Shown here piece by piece: positions 15,163 through 23,693 of a stretch of 41,829 bases of DNA; the stretch's first letter is position 1, and each line of letters begins with the position of its first letter. The notes beneath the pieces were generated by a model, which had not been told where the DNA came from, searched no databases, and saw nothing but the letters and a program-made list of their open reading frames with translations. The position numbers and the translations under genes are program-made. Source of the stretch: Nitronereus sp964503895 (GTDB taxonomy: Bacteria > Nitrospirota > Nitrospiria > Nitrospirales > UBA8639); contig CAZDCF010000011.1 of assembly GCA_964503895.1 (NCBI GenBank), positions 1-41,829 on the forward strand, read 5' to 3'.

Positions 15163-15891
15163 TTAGGCTAATAATCGAGGGACAAGATCTTTTGCTCGAC
15201 CTTGAATAGCCATATCGGCCAGGTTCGAGTTGGGGGTGGGATCGAGGTTTAATTCCGCTACGAAGGCGCCATGGTCTTTCGCTACTGGTCCAAAAGAAGC
15301 TGCGGGATATACTACTCCAGAGGTCCCAATAATTAAAAGGATCTCGCAGGATCGCAGGGCTTGATAGCTATGTTCTAGGTCTTCGGGGTTGAGGGATTCA
15401 CCAAACCAGACAATATGGGGTCGCAGTAGTCCAAAACACGATCGACATTTCGGCAAAATGTCAATTGGGACATCGCGATTATCCTCTACTATACCGCATC
15501 CGGTACATCTGACTTTCCAAATATTGCCATGAATTTCAGATAGTTTTTGAGATCCAGCTATAGCATGCAGTCCATCAACGTTTTGAGTAATAAGCCAAAA
15601 TTGCTCAACTTGTTTTTCCAACTCAACGAGTGCTTCATGTCCTGGATTGGGGCTTTTAGTAGAAAGGAGTTTTCGGCGCCAGTTGTACCATTCCCAAACT
15701 AATTTGGGATCACGTTCAAAAGCATCTGGAGAGGCCAATTCCTCAGGACGAAAATTTTTCCATAACCCCTCGGTCCCACGAAACGTAGGGACCCCACTAT
15801 CAGCAGAGATCCCAGCTCCCGTTAATACAGTCACTGATTTGGCGCGAACCAGGCGGGTTTGAATTTCTTGCAGAGCGGCTTCAGTGTCCAT
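15163..15891 (-). CDS. cobB: Sir2-family NAD-dependent protein deacylase
   Basis: 242 residues from ATG 15891 (GAGG nearby); the longer frame to 15975 lacks a ribosome site. Sirtuin motifs are complete: GAGIS at 25-29, QNVDGLH at 103-109, catalytic His121 and zinc cysteines 129, 132, 149 and 152. Tyr69 and Arg72 form the YxxR pair that in CobB and SIRT5 binds succinyl-lysine, so desuccinylase as well as deacetylase activity is likely. It removes acyl groups from protein lysines using NAD in the cytosol. It lies 89 bp upstream of the ThiS-like carrier on the same strand and may be cotranscribed. Confidence 0.93.
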   Translation of the reverse strand: MDTEAALQEIQTRLVRAKSVTVLTGAGISADSGVPTFRGTEGLWKNFRPEELASPDAFERDPKLVWEWYNWRRKLLSTKSPNPGHEALVELEKQVEQFWLITQNVDGLHAIAGSQKLSEIHGNIWKVRCTGCGIVEDNRDVPIDILPKCRSCFGLLRPHIVWFGESLNPEDLEHSYQALRSCEILLIIGTSGVVYPAASFGPVAKDHGAFVAELNLDPTPNSNLADMAIQGRAKDLVPRLLA

Positions 15892-16053
15892 GAGAAATGC
15901 CTCGGAGGGAGATGATTTACCCCAGCGTTGTAGCGTGTCTGATGATACGGAAAGACGCCTTCCCTCACTTCTCATTAACAGGGGAGGGTAAACTGAGAAG
16001 CGTTTTAACGGACGTAAAAATTTTCAGCAAAGATGCTCAAGAAAAAGTTGAAA

Positions 16054-16332
16054 CTATGATCGGCTGGTAATTTCTAGCAAATGGTAGCCGAATTGAGTCT
16101 TGACTGGGCCATGCACTTTGCCAAGTTCGCCGTTAAAGACTACGGTGTCAAATTCCGGCACCATTTGGCCTGGACCAAACTCGCCTAGATCGCCGCTTTG
16201 TTTTCCAGAAGGACAAGAGGAGTGTTCTTTAGCCAATGCGGCAAAATCGGCGCCGCCTTCGATTTGGGTTTTCAAATCATTGCATTTTTCTTCAGTGGAA
16301 ACCAAAATGTGTCGTGCACGTGCTTTGCCCAT
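16054..16332 (-). CDS. Parvulin-type peptidyl-prolyl isomerase
   Basis: 92 residues, a single PpiC/Pin1-type rotamase domain: ARARHILVST at the start, ADFAALAKEHSSCPSG, GDLGEFGPGQMVPEFD and the closing TQFGYHLLEI. The size equals E. coli PpiC. AAGGAG precedes ATG 16332; the longer frame to 16425 adds an unlikely hydrophobic leader. No signal peptide, so it acts in the cytosol, catalysing Pro bond isomerisation. It is upstream of cobB in the same direction. Confidence 0.93.
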   Translation of the reverse strand: MGKARARHILVSTEEKCNDLKTQIEGGADFAALAKEHSSCPSGKQSGDLGEFGPGQMVPEFDTVVFNGELGKVHGPVKTQFGYHLLEITSRS

Positions 16333-16609
16333 AACAATGCTCCTTAGCAGTAAAAATGTGAGTGGATTGATAAAATTTGAGGCGAATATCAGAGGCACCC
16401 TAACGATCTTGTAAGGCTTTTGCAATGACGGAAAAGTGCGGAGTCATGCTCCTAACTCTCATTTCAAAATATGTAATCAGGATTTGGTCTCTGGTTTCTT
16501 TTTTAGATCTCAAAATCAAAGACCGAGAAATTTCAGAACCCTGCGTTTTGGCAATGCGGTTTCCTCTTGTTTTGTGCTAGTGGGCCGACAAACCTTAATG
16601 ATTTTGCGA

Positions 16610-17656
16610 CTATGTTGGTGGTGTGGCAGTTGTGAGAGGCACGTGTTGCCAGTTTTGGCCGCCATTTCGGGAACGGAAGAGGCCTTTGAGGTTTGTGCCG
16701 GTATAGAGTATTTGCGGATCCTTGGTGCTAATGGTGAGTGCGCGGATGTTCAAATTGGTGAGCCCTTCGTTGATGGCTTGCCAGGTGTTTCCCCCATCCA
16801 TACTTTTGTGTATGCCTTGACGACTGGTGACATACAGTACATCGGGTTGTTGAGAATTTAGCACCAAATCACTGAAAAATTGATCAGGAAGTGATTCGGC
16901 AATGCGTTCCCACGAGTCCCCAGAATCTGTGGTTTTGTATAACCCTTTCAGTGTAGCAGCGTATACAGTTTCAGGGTGATGCGGATCGATTTTAATTTTT
17001 ACGACATTGAGTGCTCGTGATGACTTGAGTACTTCTGGTGCTACAAGCCCATTATTTACCTTTTCCCAGTTCTTGGCTCCATCAAAGGATCTATACACGC
17101 CACCCGTGGTACCTGCGAAAAGGGTCTGAGGTTGATTGGGATCAACGTCCATAGTGACAACCATGAGTACTTCGATCATGCCATCCATACGTTTAACCCA
17201 ATGGGTGCCTCCATCTTCGGTTTCAAATACTCCCATTGATGTTGCGGCAAATAAATGTTGGCTTGACCCTGGAACAAATTTCAGTTCATGCACAATTGAA
17301 GTGATGGTGATGCCTTCGAGTCCGGCTCGCCGGGATCGCCAACGTTGCCCACCACTAAAGCTTTTGAACACCGCATCGCCTTTGGTTCCGGCATAGACGT
17401 TTGCAGGGAGTAGGGGATCAACTGCAAGTGATATGACACGAGAGTGAGTCATACCTTTGGATACGTTTTCCCAGGTTTTACCTTCGTCACGTGTTTTGAA
17501 AATATAGTCATTTGTGGCTATGTAGACGATGTTGGACTTGGTAGGGTGCAATGCAATTTCCACTACGGTTTCTCTGCTTCCACCACAGGCCGAAAGCGTG
17601 CATAGAAGCAGAGTTACAAGTATATTTCTCTTTGGTTGTGATAGTTGAGAAGCCAT
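16610..17656 (-). CDS. BNR/Asp-box repeat lipoprotein (predicted beta-propeller)
   Basis: About 348 residues. A lipoprotein signal ends at LSAC. The rest is repeats of the BNR/Asp-box kind: SxDxGxxW variants recur (TRDEGKTWE, SFSGGQRWR, TEDGGTHWV, SFDGAKNWE, TTDSGDSWE, SMDGGNTWQ, SRNGGQNWQ), seven in all, giving a beta-propeller as in YCF48/sortilin-like proteins. No sialidase catalytic residues are evident, so enzymatic sialidase activity is unlikely. The ATG at 17656 is preferred over a TTG at 17680. It follows the M48 peptidase gene by 146 bp and may act with it in envelope protein handling. Confidence 0.8.
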   Translation of the reverse strand: MASQLSQPKRNILVTLLLCTLSACGGSRETVVEIALHPTKSNIVYIATNDYIFKTRDEGKTWENVSKGMTHSRVISLAVDPLLPANVYAGTKGDAVFKSFSGGQRWRSRRAGLEGITITSIVHELKFVPGSSQHLFAATSMGVFETEDGGTHWVKRMDGMIEVLMVVTMDVDPNQPQTLFAGTTGGVYRSFDGAKNWEKVNNGLVAPEVLKSSRALNVVKIKIDPHHPETVYAATLKGLYKTTDSGDSWERIAESLPDQFFSDLVLNSQQPDVLYVTSRQGIHKSMDGGNTWQAINEGLTNLNIRALTISTKDPQILYTGTNLKGLFRSRNGGQNWQHVPLTTATPPT

Positions 17657-17802
17657 TGGTGGGAGAGCATAGCGAGCCAAAATCGTAAACTCAAATATAA
17701 CCCTTCCTCAATTACAATGGTGCTGTAAAAGATAAGATAATTATAGGGATGTAAAATAGAGATAAGCCTGACTATCTTTTTTTTCTGTTCTGTCTTTTTC
17801 TC

Positions 17803-18636
17803 TTAGGGAGGAGGGATGATTGTGGGGAGTTCCGACACCGTGGCTTTTTGCGAGCGCTCGTAGATGATCATGGCTTCGGGCATCCATTTTTGTAGGTTAG
17901 AAATTCGTGTTTTGTTTGAAGGGTGGGTGGAGAGAAATTCCGGCGGTGCTTCTTTTGCTGCCTGTGCCATGCGCTGCCAAAGGCGAACAGCTTCCCTAGG
18001 ATCATACCCCGCTTCTGCTGCCAATAGTAATCCGATATAGTCAGCTTCCGATTCATGGCTTCGGCTAAATGGTAATAGTATTCCCAATCCTACTGCTTGC
18101 ATTGCCAGGTCACTGCCTATTGGAGGAAGGCCTAGTAAGGCCGATCCCACGTTTACCCCAATGTTGGCTGCCAAACTTTGACTCATCCGTTCGGCCCCGT
18201 GCCTTGCCAAGGCATGAACCACTTCATGCCCCATGATAGCAGCCAATCCATTTTCATTTTTAGCTTCTGGGAAAATGCCGGTGTAGAATGCGATTTTTCC
18301 GCCAGGGAGAGCCCACGCATTTTTGGTGCGATCATCTTTGATGACATTGACTTCCCAGTTAAAGTTTTTGGCGCGCTGAGCATATTTGGATTTTTTTGCA
18401 GCCGCGATGATTCGTTTTGCCACGCGTTGAACTGGGTTTGCTTCGGCTGGGTTTTTTGAAATTTGAACTTTGGGATCTTTAAGGACCTTGGTATAGGCTT
18501 CCTTGCCCATTTGGACTTCGGCGCCTTCGGATACAAGCAGGAATTGTGAGCGGTCAGTATAGGGGTTGCTAGCGCATCCGACTGTTGCCAATATGACGGC
18601 AGAAAGAAGAAAGGTGAAAGAGTGTGTGTTCATCAT
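17803..18636 (-). CDS. M48-family zinc metalloprotease lipoprotein (Oma1/BepA-like)
   Basis: 277 residues. A signal with lipobox Cys21 (TVGC) indicates an outer or inner membrane lipoprotein. The zinc site is HEVVH at 137-141 with a downstream Glu in SRSHESEADYIGL, the usual third ligand of M48 enzymes. Members degrade misfolded outer-membrane proteins. No TPR domain follows, unlike E. coli BepA, so it is a short, LoiP/Oma1-type form. It lies 38 bp after the M16 gene pair and is probably in the same operon. Confidence 0.92.
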   Translation of the reverse strand: MMNTHSFTFLLSAVILATVGCASNPYTDRSQFLLVSEGAEVQMGKEAYTKVLKDPKVQISKNPAEANPVQRVAKRIIAAAKKSKYAQRAKNFNWEVNVIKDDRTKNAWALPGGKIAFYTGIFPEAKNENGLAAIMGHEVVHALARHGAERMSQSLAANIGVNVGSALLGLPPIGSDLAMQAVGLGILLPFSRSHESEADYIGLLLAAEAGYDPREAVRLWQRMAQAAKEAPPEFLSTHPSNKTRISNLQKWMPEAMIIYERSQKATVSELPTIIPPP

Positions 18637-18674
18637 TCGCTGTGACAGTGCGTGATGGGACGAGTGTTTTCACT

Positions 18675-20129
18675 TTACAGTTCAGGTATGGAAATGTCGA
18701 GTTCCTGAACCTTGTCATATCGCGCCAGGGCGGGTGCTGTTCCCTTCCGTGGCCCGACGACCAAGATCACAAATTGATTAGGCTTGATATGTTCCTGAGC
18801 TGCGCGCTGAACCTCCTGAGTGGTTACAGCAGCAATGCCTTTTTGGAAACGGACATCCCAGTCAGAGGGGTAGCCATAATATTCATAGGTGAGAAACTTT
18901 CCGAGGACTTTGCCTGGTGAATCCACCGAAAACACAAACGAATTTAACAAACCGTCTTTGGCTTTTTGCACTTCTTCGTCCGTCGGGGGCTCAGTCTTCA
19001 TGATTTTATGGGTTTCTTCGATGAGGGCATCAATCCCCGCTTGTGTGGTTTCTGTCTTGGTGGACATTGAGAAATTTGCGGTTGACGGGTAATCCCACCC
19101 AAATCCTACACCTCCATGCACGTCATAAGCCAAGCCTTTTTTAGAGCGGATACTAGAAAATAAGCGAGCTCCAAATGAACCTGATAAAATTTGATTGTTA
19201 ATCACAGCGGGATAATAATCCGGGTGTTTTCGAATGAGCCCCATGTGTCCAATAATGATTTTGGCCTGGGTCATATCATTTTTTTCAACATAAAACACGC
19301 CATGTTTTGTAGTGTGTTGATACGGGACTTCTGGATCAGAGAATTCTGGCCCCTTGGGCCATGGTCCAAATACTTTTTTGACGAGTGCGATGGCCTCTGC
19401 GGTTTTAAAATCTCCAACTAAGCCGAGGATCATGCGATTTGGATGATAGTATTTTTGGTGCCAGCCGATCAGATCGTCCCTTGTAATGCTTCCCACGGTG
19501 GCATAGGTTTCCTGATACGAATAGGGTGAATCAGAGCCATAAACGAGTTTAGTAAACTCTCGTTTCACGATTCCATCTGGATTATCGTTTTGTCTGGCGA
19601 TTCCAGCCATGATTTGGTTTTTCGCAATGGCCAACTTGTTCTTAGTAAAGCTCGGATGCTGCAATACCTCTACAAAGACGTTGAATACCTCATCGAAGTC
19701 TTCAATAAGGCAATTCATTGATGCGGTACCTGCCGTTGTGCCAATACTGGTTTCTATAGAGGCAGCTTTGCCTTCTAGGTAGTCATCCAGTTTGTCGCCT
19801 GTCAGTTGGGAGTTACCGCCACTTCGCATTACTGTTCCAGTTAAGCCGGCCAATCCAACTTTATTTTCAGGTTCGAGTCGCGAACCTGTTCGGATTCTGG
19901 CGGACACGGACACGATGGGCAATTCATGATCTTCCAACAGAAGGACGGTGAGCCCATTGTCTAACACCACTCGTGTGGGTTCAGGAATTTTGATCTCTGG
20001 AAGGGGAGAATAGCTAAGCTGGTTAACGCGTTCGACTTGTCCCCACAACGGTGTGCCCATTAGGCTTATGGTCACAGTGACCAAGACCAAAATGGGAATT
20101 CGGAAATTTGTCATCTTTTGTTGGCCCAT
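18675..20129 (-). CDS. M16-family peptidase homologue lacking the zinc motif
   Basis: About 484 residues with a signal peptide (ending near PLWGQ). Both M16 halves are recognisable, such as RTGSRLEPENKVGLAGLTGTVMRSG at the N-terminus, where HxxEH should stand but LTGTV is found. It therefore should not bind zinc and is the noncatalytic partner of the adjacent gene, as in two-subunit M16B systems. The ATG at 20129 overlaps no ribosome site strongly; ATG 20114 is also possible. Its start lies 8 bases after the stop of the catalytic gene, so they are coupled. Likely periplasmic. Confidence 0.88.
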   Translation of the reverse strand: MGQQKMTNFRIPILVLVTVTISLMGTPLWGQVERVNQLSYSPLPEIKIPEPTRVVLDNGLTVLLLEDHELPIVSVSARIRTGSRLEPENKVGLAGLTGTVMRSGGNSQLTGDKLDDYLEGKAASIETSIGTTAGTASMNCLIEDFDEVFNVFVEVLQHPSFTKNKLAIAKNQIMAGIARQNDNPDGIVKREFTKLVYGSDSPYSYQETYATVGSITRDDLIGWHQKYYHPNRMILGLVGDFKTAEAIALVKKVFGPWPKGPEFSDPEVPYQHTTKHGVFYVEKNDMTQAKIIIGHMGLIRKHPDYYPAVINNQILSGSFGARLFSSIRSKKGLAYDVHGGVGFGWDYPSTANFSMSTKTETTQAGIDALIEETHKIMKTEPPTDEEVQKAKDGLLNSFVFSVDSPGKVLGKFLTYEYYGYPSDWDVRFQKGIAAVTTQEVQRAAQEHIKPNQFVILVVGPRKGTAPALARYDKVQELDISIPEL

Positions 20130-20136
20130 CGCTTTC

Positions 20137-21711
20137 TTAGTGTTGTTGTGTTGGTGTTCTAAGGGGGGTGATGGTTTCAATTTGCGCTACGACTCGATTT
20201 GATGCCTTGAATGTTGTATTCGCCACGCGGCGGATGTCGGCTTTGGAAACTTTGTCGAACCGTTCGATATAGCGAAACAGTTCACGCCAATCACCAAACA
20301 GCGTGTGATAATCGGTAAGACTCATGGCCAGACCCAAGTTGCTTTTTAGGGAATAGATCAAGCTGGCTTTAGCCCGAGTTCGGAATTTCGCCAATTCTTC
20401 GTCCGTGACATCTTCGGTTTTTAACCGGTTGAGTTCTTTGCGGAGTGCCTTTTGGACCTCCTTGTTTTGAACGCCTCTGGCCGGTACCGCATAGGGGACC
20501 CAAAGGTGCGGATACTTTTCTCCGGGATAAGCGCCATAGGCGCCAGCTGCCACCGCAATTTTTTTATCACGGATGAGTGATCGATAGAACCGTGATGTGC
20601 GGCCGTTTGTCAGGATGTCGTCGATGGCGTCAAAGATGGGTTGGTCTTCATGGGTAATCGCAGCTTTATGATATCCCTCGAGGTAGAACGGTTGGGACGG
20701 ATCTTGAAGGGTGATGGTCTTTTCCGCAGTAGAGGGAGGTTCGACTGTTCGAAGTCTTGGGGACTTTGGGGCTGAAGGGATCCGGCCAAAATATTTTTCT
20801 AATAAAGGAATCAGCGTTTTCGGATTAATGTCACCTACGACGGCTGTCACCATATTTGTTGGGACATAATAGGTTTCATAAAACTCCAAGGCATCAGTCA
20901 TGGTATAGGATTGAATATCACTAGCATATCCAATTACTGGATGGTGGTACGGATGGGCAGTAAATGAGGTGGCTGTAAATTGTTCCAGTAGTCGACCAAT
21001 AGGACGGCTCTCGGTTCGCATGCGCCGCTCTTCCATTACTACATCGCGTTCTTCATAAAACTCACGGAACACAGGGTGTAGGAATCGCTCAGACTCCAGA
21101 TAAGCAAATAATTCTATCTTGTTGGTTGGTAGGGCATAGAAATATCCTGTGACATCGGCGCTGGTGAAGGCATTCAGTGCGACGCCTCCTTCGCGTTCAA
21201 TAATATCTCCAAATTCATTTTTTTTGACGAATTTGGCAGCTGCCCGTTGCTTTTCTTTAAAGGTTGTACGTAAATTTTCAACCTGTTGTGTGTCAATTTT
21301 AGGATTAAATCGAGCTTCCTGGTAAGCCAAATAAGCCTGTTCCAGTGCCTTCAGTGCAGGTTTTTCCTTTTGGTAGTCTTTCGTGCCGAGCCGTGGGGTG
21401 CCTTTGAATGCCATGTGTTCAAACATATGCGCGAGTCCGGTTACCCCAGCGCCTTCTTGAGCTGATCCCACATTCACTCTGGTCATAAACGCAAAAACTG
21501 GTGCAACAGGACGTTCAACTAAAATAAATTTCCATCCGTTAACGAGGGTATGTTCGGTTACTCGTTTTTCAAAGGCTTCTAGGCTTTGACTCCTTGCCAA
21601 TGACGGAAATGCCAATGGCAGGATGAGGAAGAAAGAAATGAACAATTGGAAGGAACTGAACAAACGAGGTTTTGGGTGTGGTGAATCTACTTGGGTTATG
21701 TTTTCAATCAT
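20137..21711 (-). CDS. M16-family zinc peptidase (catalytic subunit)
   Basis: 524 residues with a signal peptide. The inverted zinc motif His95-Met-Phe-Glu98-His99 (HxxEH) is present, as is the downstream Glu region (EERDVVMEERRM). A middle insertion of Lys- and Glu-rich helices, about residues 115-165, lengthens it compared with the short M16B form. It is the first gene of a periplasmic protease group with the noncatalytic partner at 18675, then M48 and a propeller lipoprotein. It should form a dimer with its partner and cleave short or unfolded peptides. Confidence 0.92.
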   Translation of the reverse strand: MIENITQVDSPHPKPRLFSSFQLFISFFLILPLAFPSLARSQSLEAFEKRVTEHTLVNGWKFILVERPVAPVFAFMTRVNVGSAQEGAGVTGLAHMFEHMAFKGTPRLGTKDYQKEKPALKALEQAYLAYQEARFNPKIDTQQVENLRTTFKEKQRAAAKFVKKNEFGDIIEREGGVALNAFTSADVTGYFYALPTNKIELFAYLESERFLHPVFREFYEERDVVMEERRMRTESRPIGRLLEQFTATSFTAHPYHHPVIGYASDIQSYTMTDALEFYETYYVPTNMVTAVVGDINPKTLIPLLEKYFGRIPSAPKSPRLRTVEPPSTAEKTITLQDPSQPFYLEGYHKAAITHEDQPIFDAIDDILTNGRTSRFYRSLIRDKKIAVAAGAYGAYPGEKYPHLWVPYAVPARGVQNKEVQKALRKELNRLKTEDVTDEELAKFRTRAKASLIYSLKSNLGLAMSLTDYHTLFGDWRELFRYIERFDKVSKADIRRVANTTFKASNRVVAQIETITPLRTPTQQH

Positions 21712-21832
21712 ACTCTTATCCTAACCAGCAATATGGGTACTTGCAAGACGATAAAGGAAATTTGTTTCGAGGGCAGGGTTCAAATATGAAGTGAGAATTG
21801 TTGGGTTGAAAATTGGTGGTGTGAAAATGAGA

Positions 21833-21864
21833 CAGCCAGGAATGCGCTAGTGTGTTCCTGGCTG
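21833..21864 (-). terminator. Rho-independent terminator
   Basis: CAGCCAGGAA (21833-21842) and TTCCTGGCTG (21855-21864) form a perfect 10-bp stem with a 12-base loop. It lies 14 bases downstream of the stop of the gene ending at 21879, and on the minus transcript is followed by gtctcatttt. On the plus strand it is followed by cttttta, so it may work both ways. Confidence 0.7.
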
Positions 21865-21878
21865 CTTTTTATCGTGCA

Positions 21879-22877
21879 TTAGGGTGTTTTGTTATTGGCC
21901 ATGGTTTGGCATTCCCCGCGTGTCATATAGAGCAGGTAATTGCCCATGCCCCAGGCGTTGGTTTTTTGTTGAAGAGGACGATGATGCACGAGCACCATTT
22001 CATAGTCTTCCTTGGTGTTGACTGAAAACCCCTGCTCGTCCGAATAGACTTGGTGCGAGGGAAATTCAATGAGCGTGCCGTCTTGTTTAACTTTTGGTAC
22101 GGTGCGGAGCAATGTTCGGTTGTGTGTTCGATTTTCTAGGGCAACCAATAACAGGCCGTTATGCCCATGTGGGTATGCATACTTCACGCATCCATCGACT
22201 AAAAATCGGAGGGGCGCGGTGTTCACTTGAACCCCAGGTTGAATGTTGATGCCCTCGTCACTTTGATTGACCGGGCGCTGGTCAAATTTGCTAAAGCACA
22301 CCACGTTGACGCCTACTTGGTAGACCTCTAATGGAGCGATCTGGGAACTCTTAGGTGTGGTGTACATCGTAAATCGGGCATAGACATCTTTGGTCGGTGG
22401 AGCCTTGTGATAAAATGCAACCAACGTCATGAGTTTATGGTTTGGGTCAAGCCTGACACCATGGCCACTAGGAAACCGGGTGTCTGTCATTTCCATGCCT
22501 GCGCCAGCCATAAACAATGGCTCCCCAGGGCAGGAGATACTGGGTTCATTCATATCAAGTAGCAGCAAGTGGTGGAGGTATTCCTTGGGAAGTGGACCGT
22601 GTTCCAAGGTATAGATTTCTGCTTTGTACCCAGTCATGTAGCGCAGTTCTGGCATTTTAAAGAAATGTTTGGGCATGCTAGCAGCCAGGTCTCCTTCGTG
22701 TCCGGCTGGAAGGTCTATGGGGCCGAAGGTAATCGTTACTTTGTCCTCTTCCAATTTTATGATTGTATTGCTTTTATTTAATGTCGGTACTTGGTGATGG
22801 TCGTGGCTCTTTTCATGGGCAAGGGCTCCAGTTGCCATAAGGAAAAAGCAGGTGAGTCCGGCTACGAGATAACGCAT
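21879..22877 (-). CDS. Secreted His-rich protein, weakly like copper monooxygenases
   Basis: 332 residues from ATG 22877, which has AAAGGAG upstream; the longer frame to 22910 is less likely. A signal peptide is evident (ending ALA, followed by HEKSHDHH). Visible features are a HHLLLLD segment, a Cys in SISCPGEPLFMAGAGMEM and a later GHGVRLDPNHKL.TLVAFYHKAPP. These recall the HH and GxHxL.lq.HY motifs of PHM/dopamine monooxygenases (copper type II), but the second copper site is not obvious. It ends with a Cys-containing tail. I do not recognise the family with confidence. Periplasmic, possibly metal binding. A terminator follows at 21833. Confidence 0.65.
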   Translation of the reverse strand: MRYLVAGLTCFFLMATGALAHEKSHDHHQVPTLNKSNTIIKLEEDKVTITFGPIDLPAGHEGDLAASMPKHFFKMPELRYMTGYKAEIYTLEHGPLPKEYLHHLLLLDMNEPSISCPGEPLFMAGAGMEMTDTRFPSGHGVRLDPNHKLMTLVAFYHKAPPTKDVYARFTMYTTPKSSQIAPLEVYQVGVNVVCFSKFDQRPVNQSDEGINIQPGVQVNTAPLRFLVDGCVKYAYPHGHNGLLLVALENRTHNRTLLRTVPKVKQDGTLIEFPSHQVYSDEQGFSVNTKEDYEMVLVHHRPLQQKTNAWGMGNYLLYMTRGECQTMANNKTP

Positions 22878-22966
22878 TCCAAGTCTCCTTTGTAATAAAA
22901 TGTTGCCCAAATGGCCAGTTTTTATGTATGAAAATATACTAGTCTGTTTTGCTACTCATGTTTGGT

Positions 22967-23455
22967 CTAGGGAAAATTTGAAAACCGTTGAGCGTTTGCT
23001 GGGCCAAGTCGTTTGAAGAAATATGAACCACCATGCATTCGTGGCGGTATCTTTTTGTGTTCTTCCACTCTAGTGTACCACCATACACCTTCAGCGGTCT
23101 TGTAGTCATCAGAGAGAAGCATCTCAAATTCACCTTCCCGGTCATTGCCTAATTGTTGCCAGGTTCCAGACCATAACCGGTCATCAAGTTCCGTGGTCGT
23201 AAATGAGCCTTGTTCGTGGGTGTAGGGGCCATTACCCTTTGAATCAAGTGTGGCGTGATAGGTTTTGTCTTCTTCTTGAATTTCCCACAGTCCACTAAGA
23301 TCTTGCAGATTTGGAGGGGTAGTTGGTGGTGTTTTGGAATAGGTTGCGCCAGCAAGGGTTTCGGATGAGGCCGGTTGAGCGCTGGCAGTGTTTCCCAGAA
23401 ACAAAGATCCAAAGGTCAACGAAATTAAAGCAAATGCGAGAATGAGGTGAGCCAT
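22967..23455 (-). CDS. Secreted protein of unknown function
   Basis: About 162 residues if the ATG at 23455 is used, giving a clean signal peptide of about 27 residues ending TASA. The frame is open upstream to 23632 but that adds a hydrophilic segment ahead of the signal. No good ribosome site is visible for either start. The mature part has LSGLWEIQEEDKTYHATLD, TWQQLG.DREGEFEML and YFFKRLG, a pattern of small beta-barrel lipocalin-like or META-like proteins, but the family is not recognised. Likely periplasmic. It lies 89 bp upstream of the His-rich protein gene in the same direction. Confidence 0.6.
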   Translation of the reverse strand: MAHLILAFALISLTFGSLFLGNTASAQPASSETLAGATYSKTPPTTPPNLQDLSGLWEIQEEDKTYHATLDSKGNGPYTHEQGSFTTTELDDRLWSGTWQQLGNDREGEFEMLLSDDYKTAEGVWWYTRVEEHKKIPPRMHGGSYFFKRLGPANAQRFSNFP

Positions 23456-23693
23456 GGTTGTGGACAATATCTCAGACCCTCGATGGATATGATGAAAAGC
23501 TCGTGCAGAGCGTAAAACCGTGGAAGTATGTGTCACGCAGGACTGTTTAGTAGACGACGATTGATGGGGCATAGAACTTGGCATCTCTTGTGTCATGATC
23601 AATTCTGACACTTCAACCGAGAGACATATCATAGACTAAATAGAACCACAACATGCGTTTTTTTTCGGGTATGGCTTTTACTCTAGCATTAGT

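Noticed and set aside
16436..16861. 141-codon plus-strand frame
   Set aside because: Its 3' half is antisense to the BNR lipoprotein gene, whose repeats are clear; no family resemblance.
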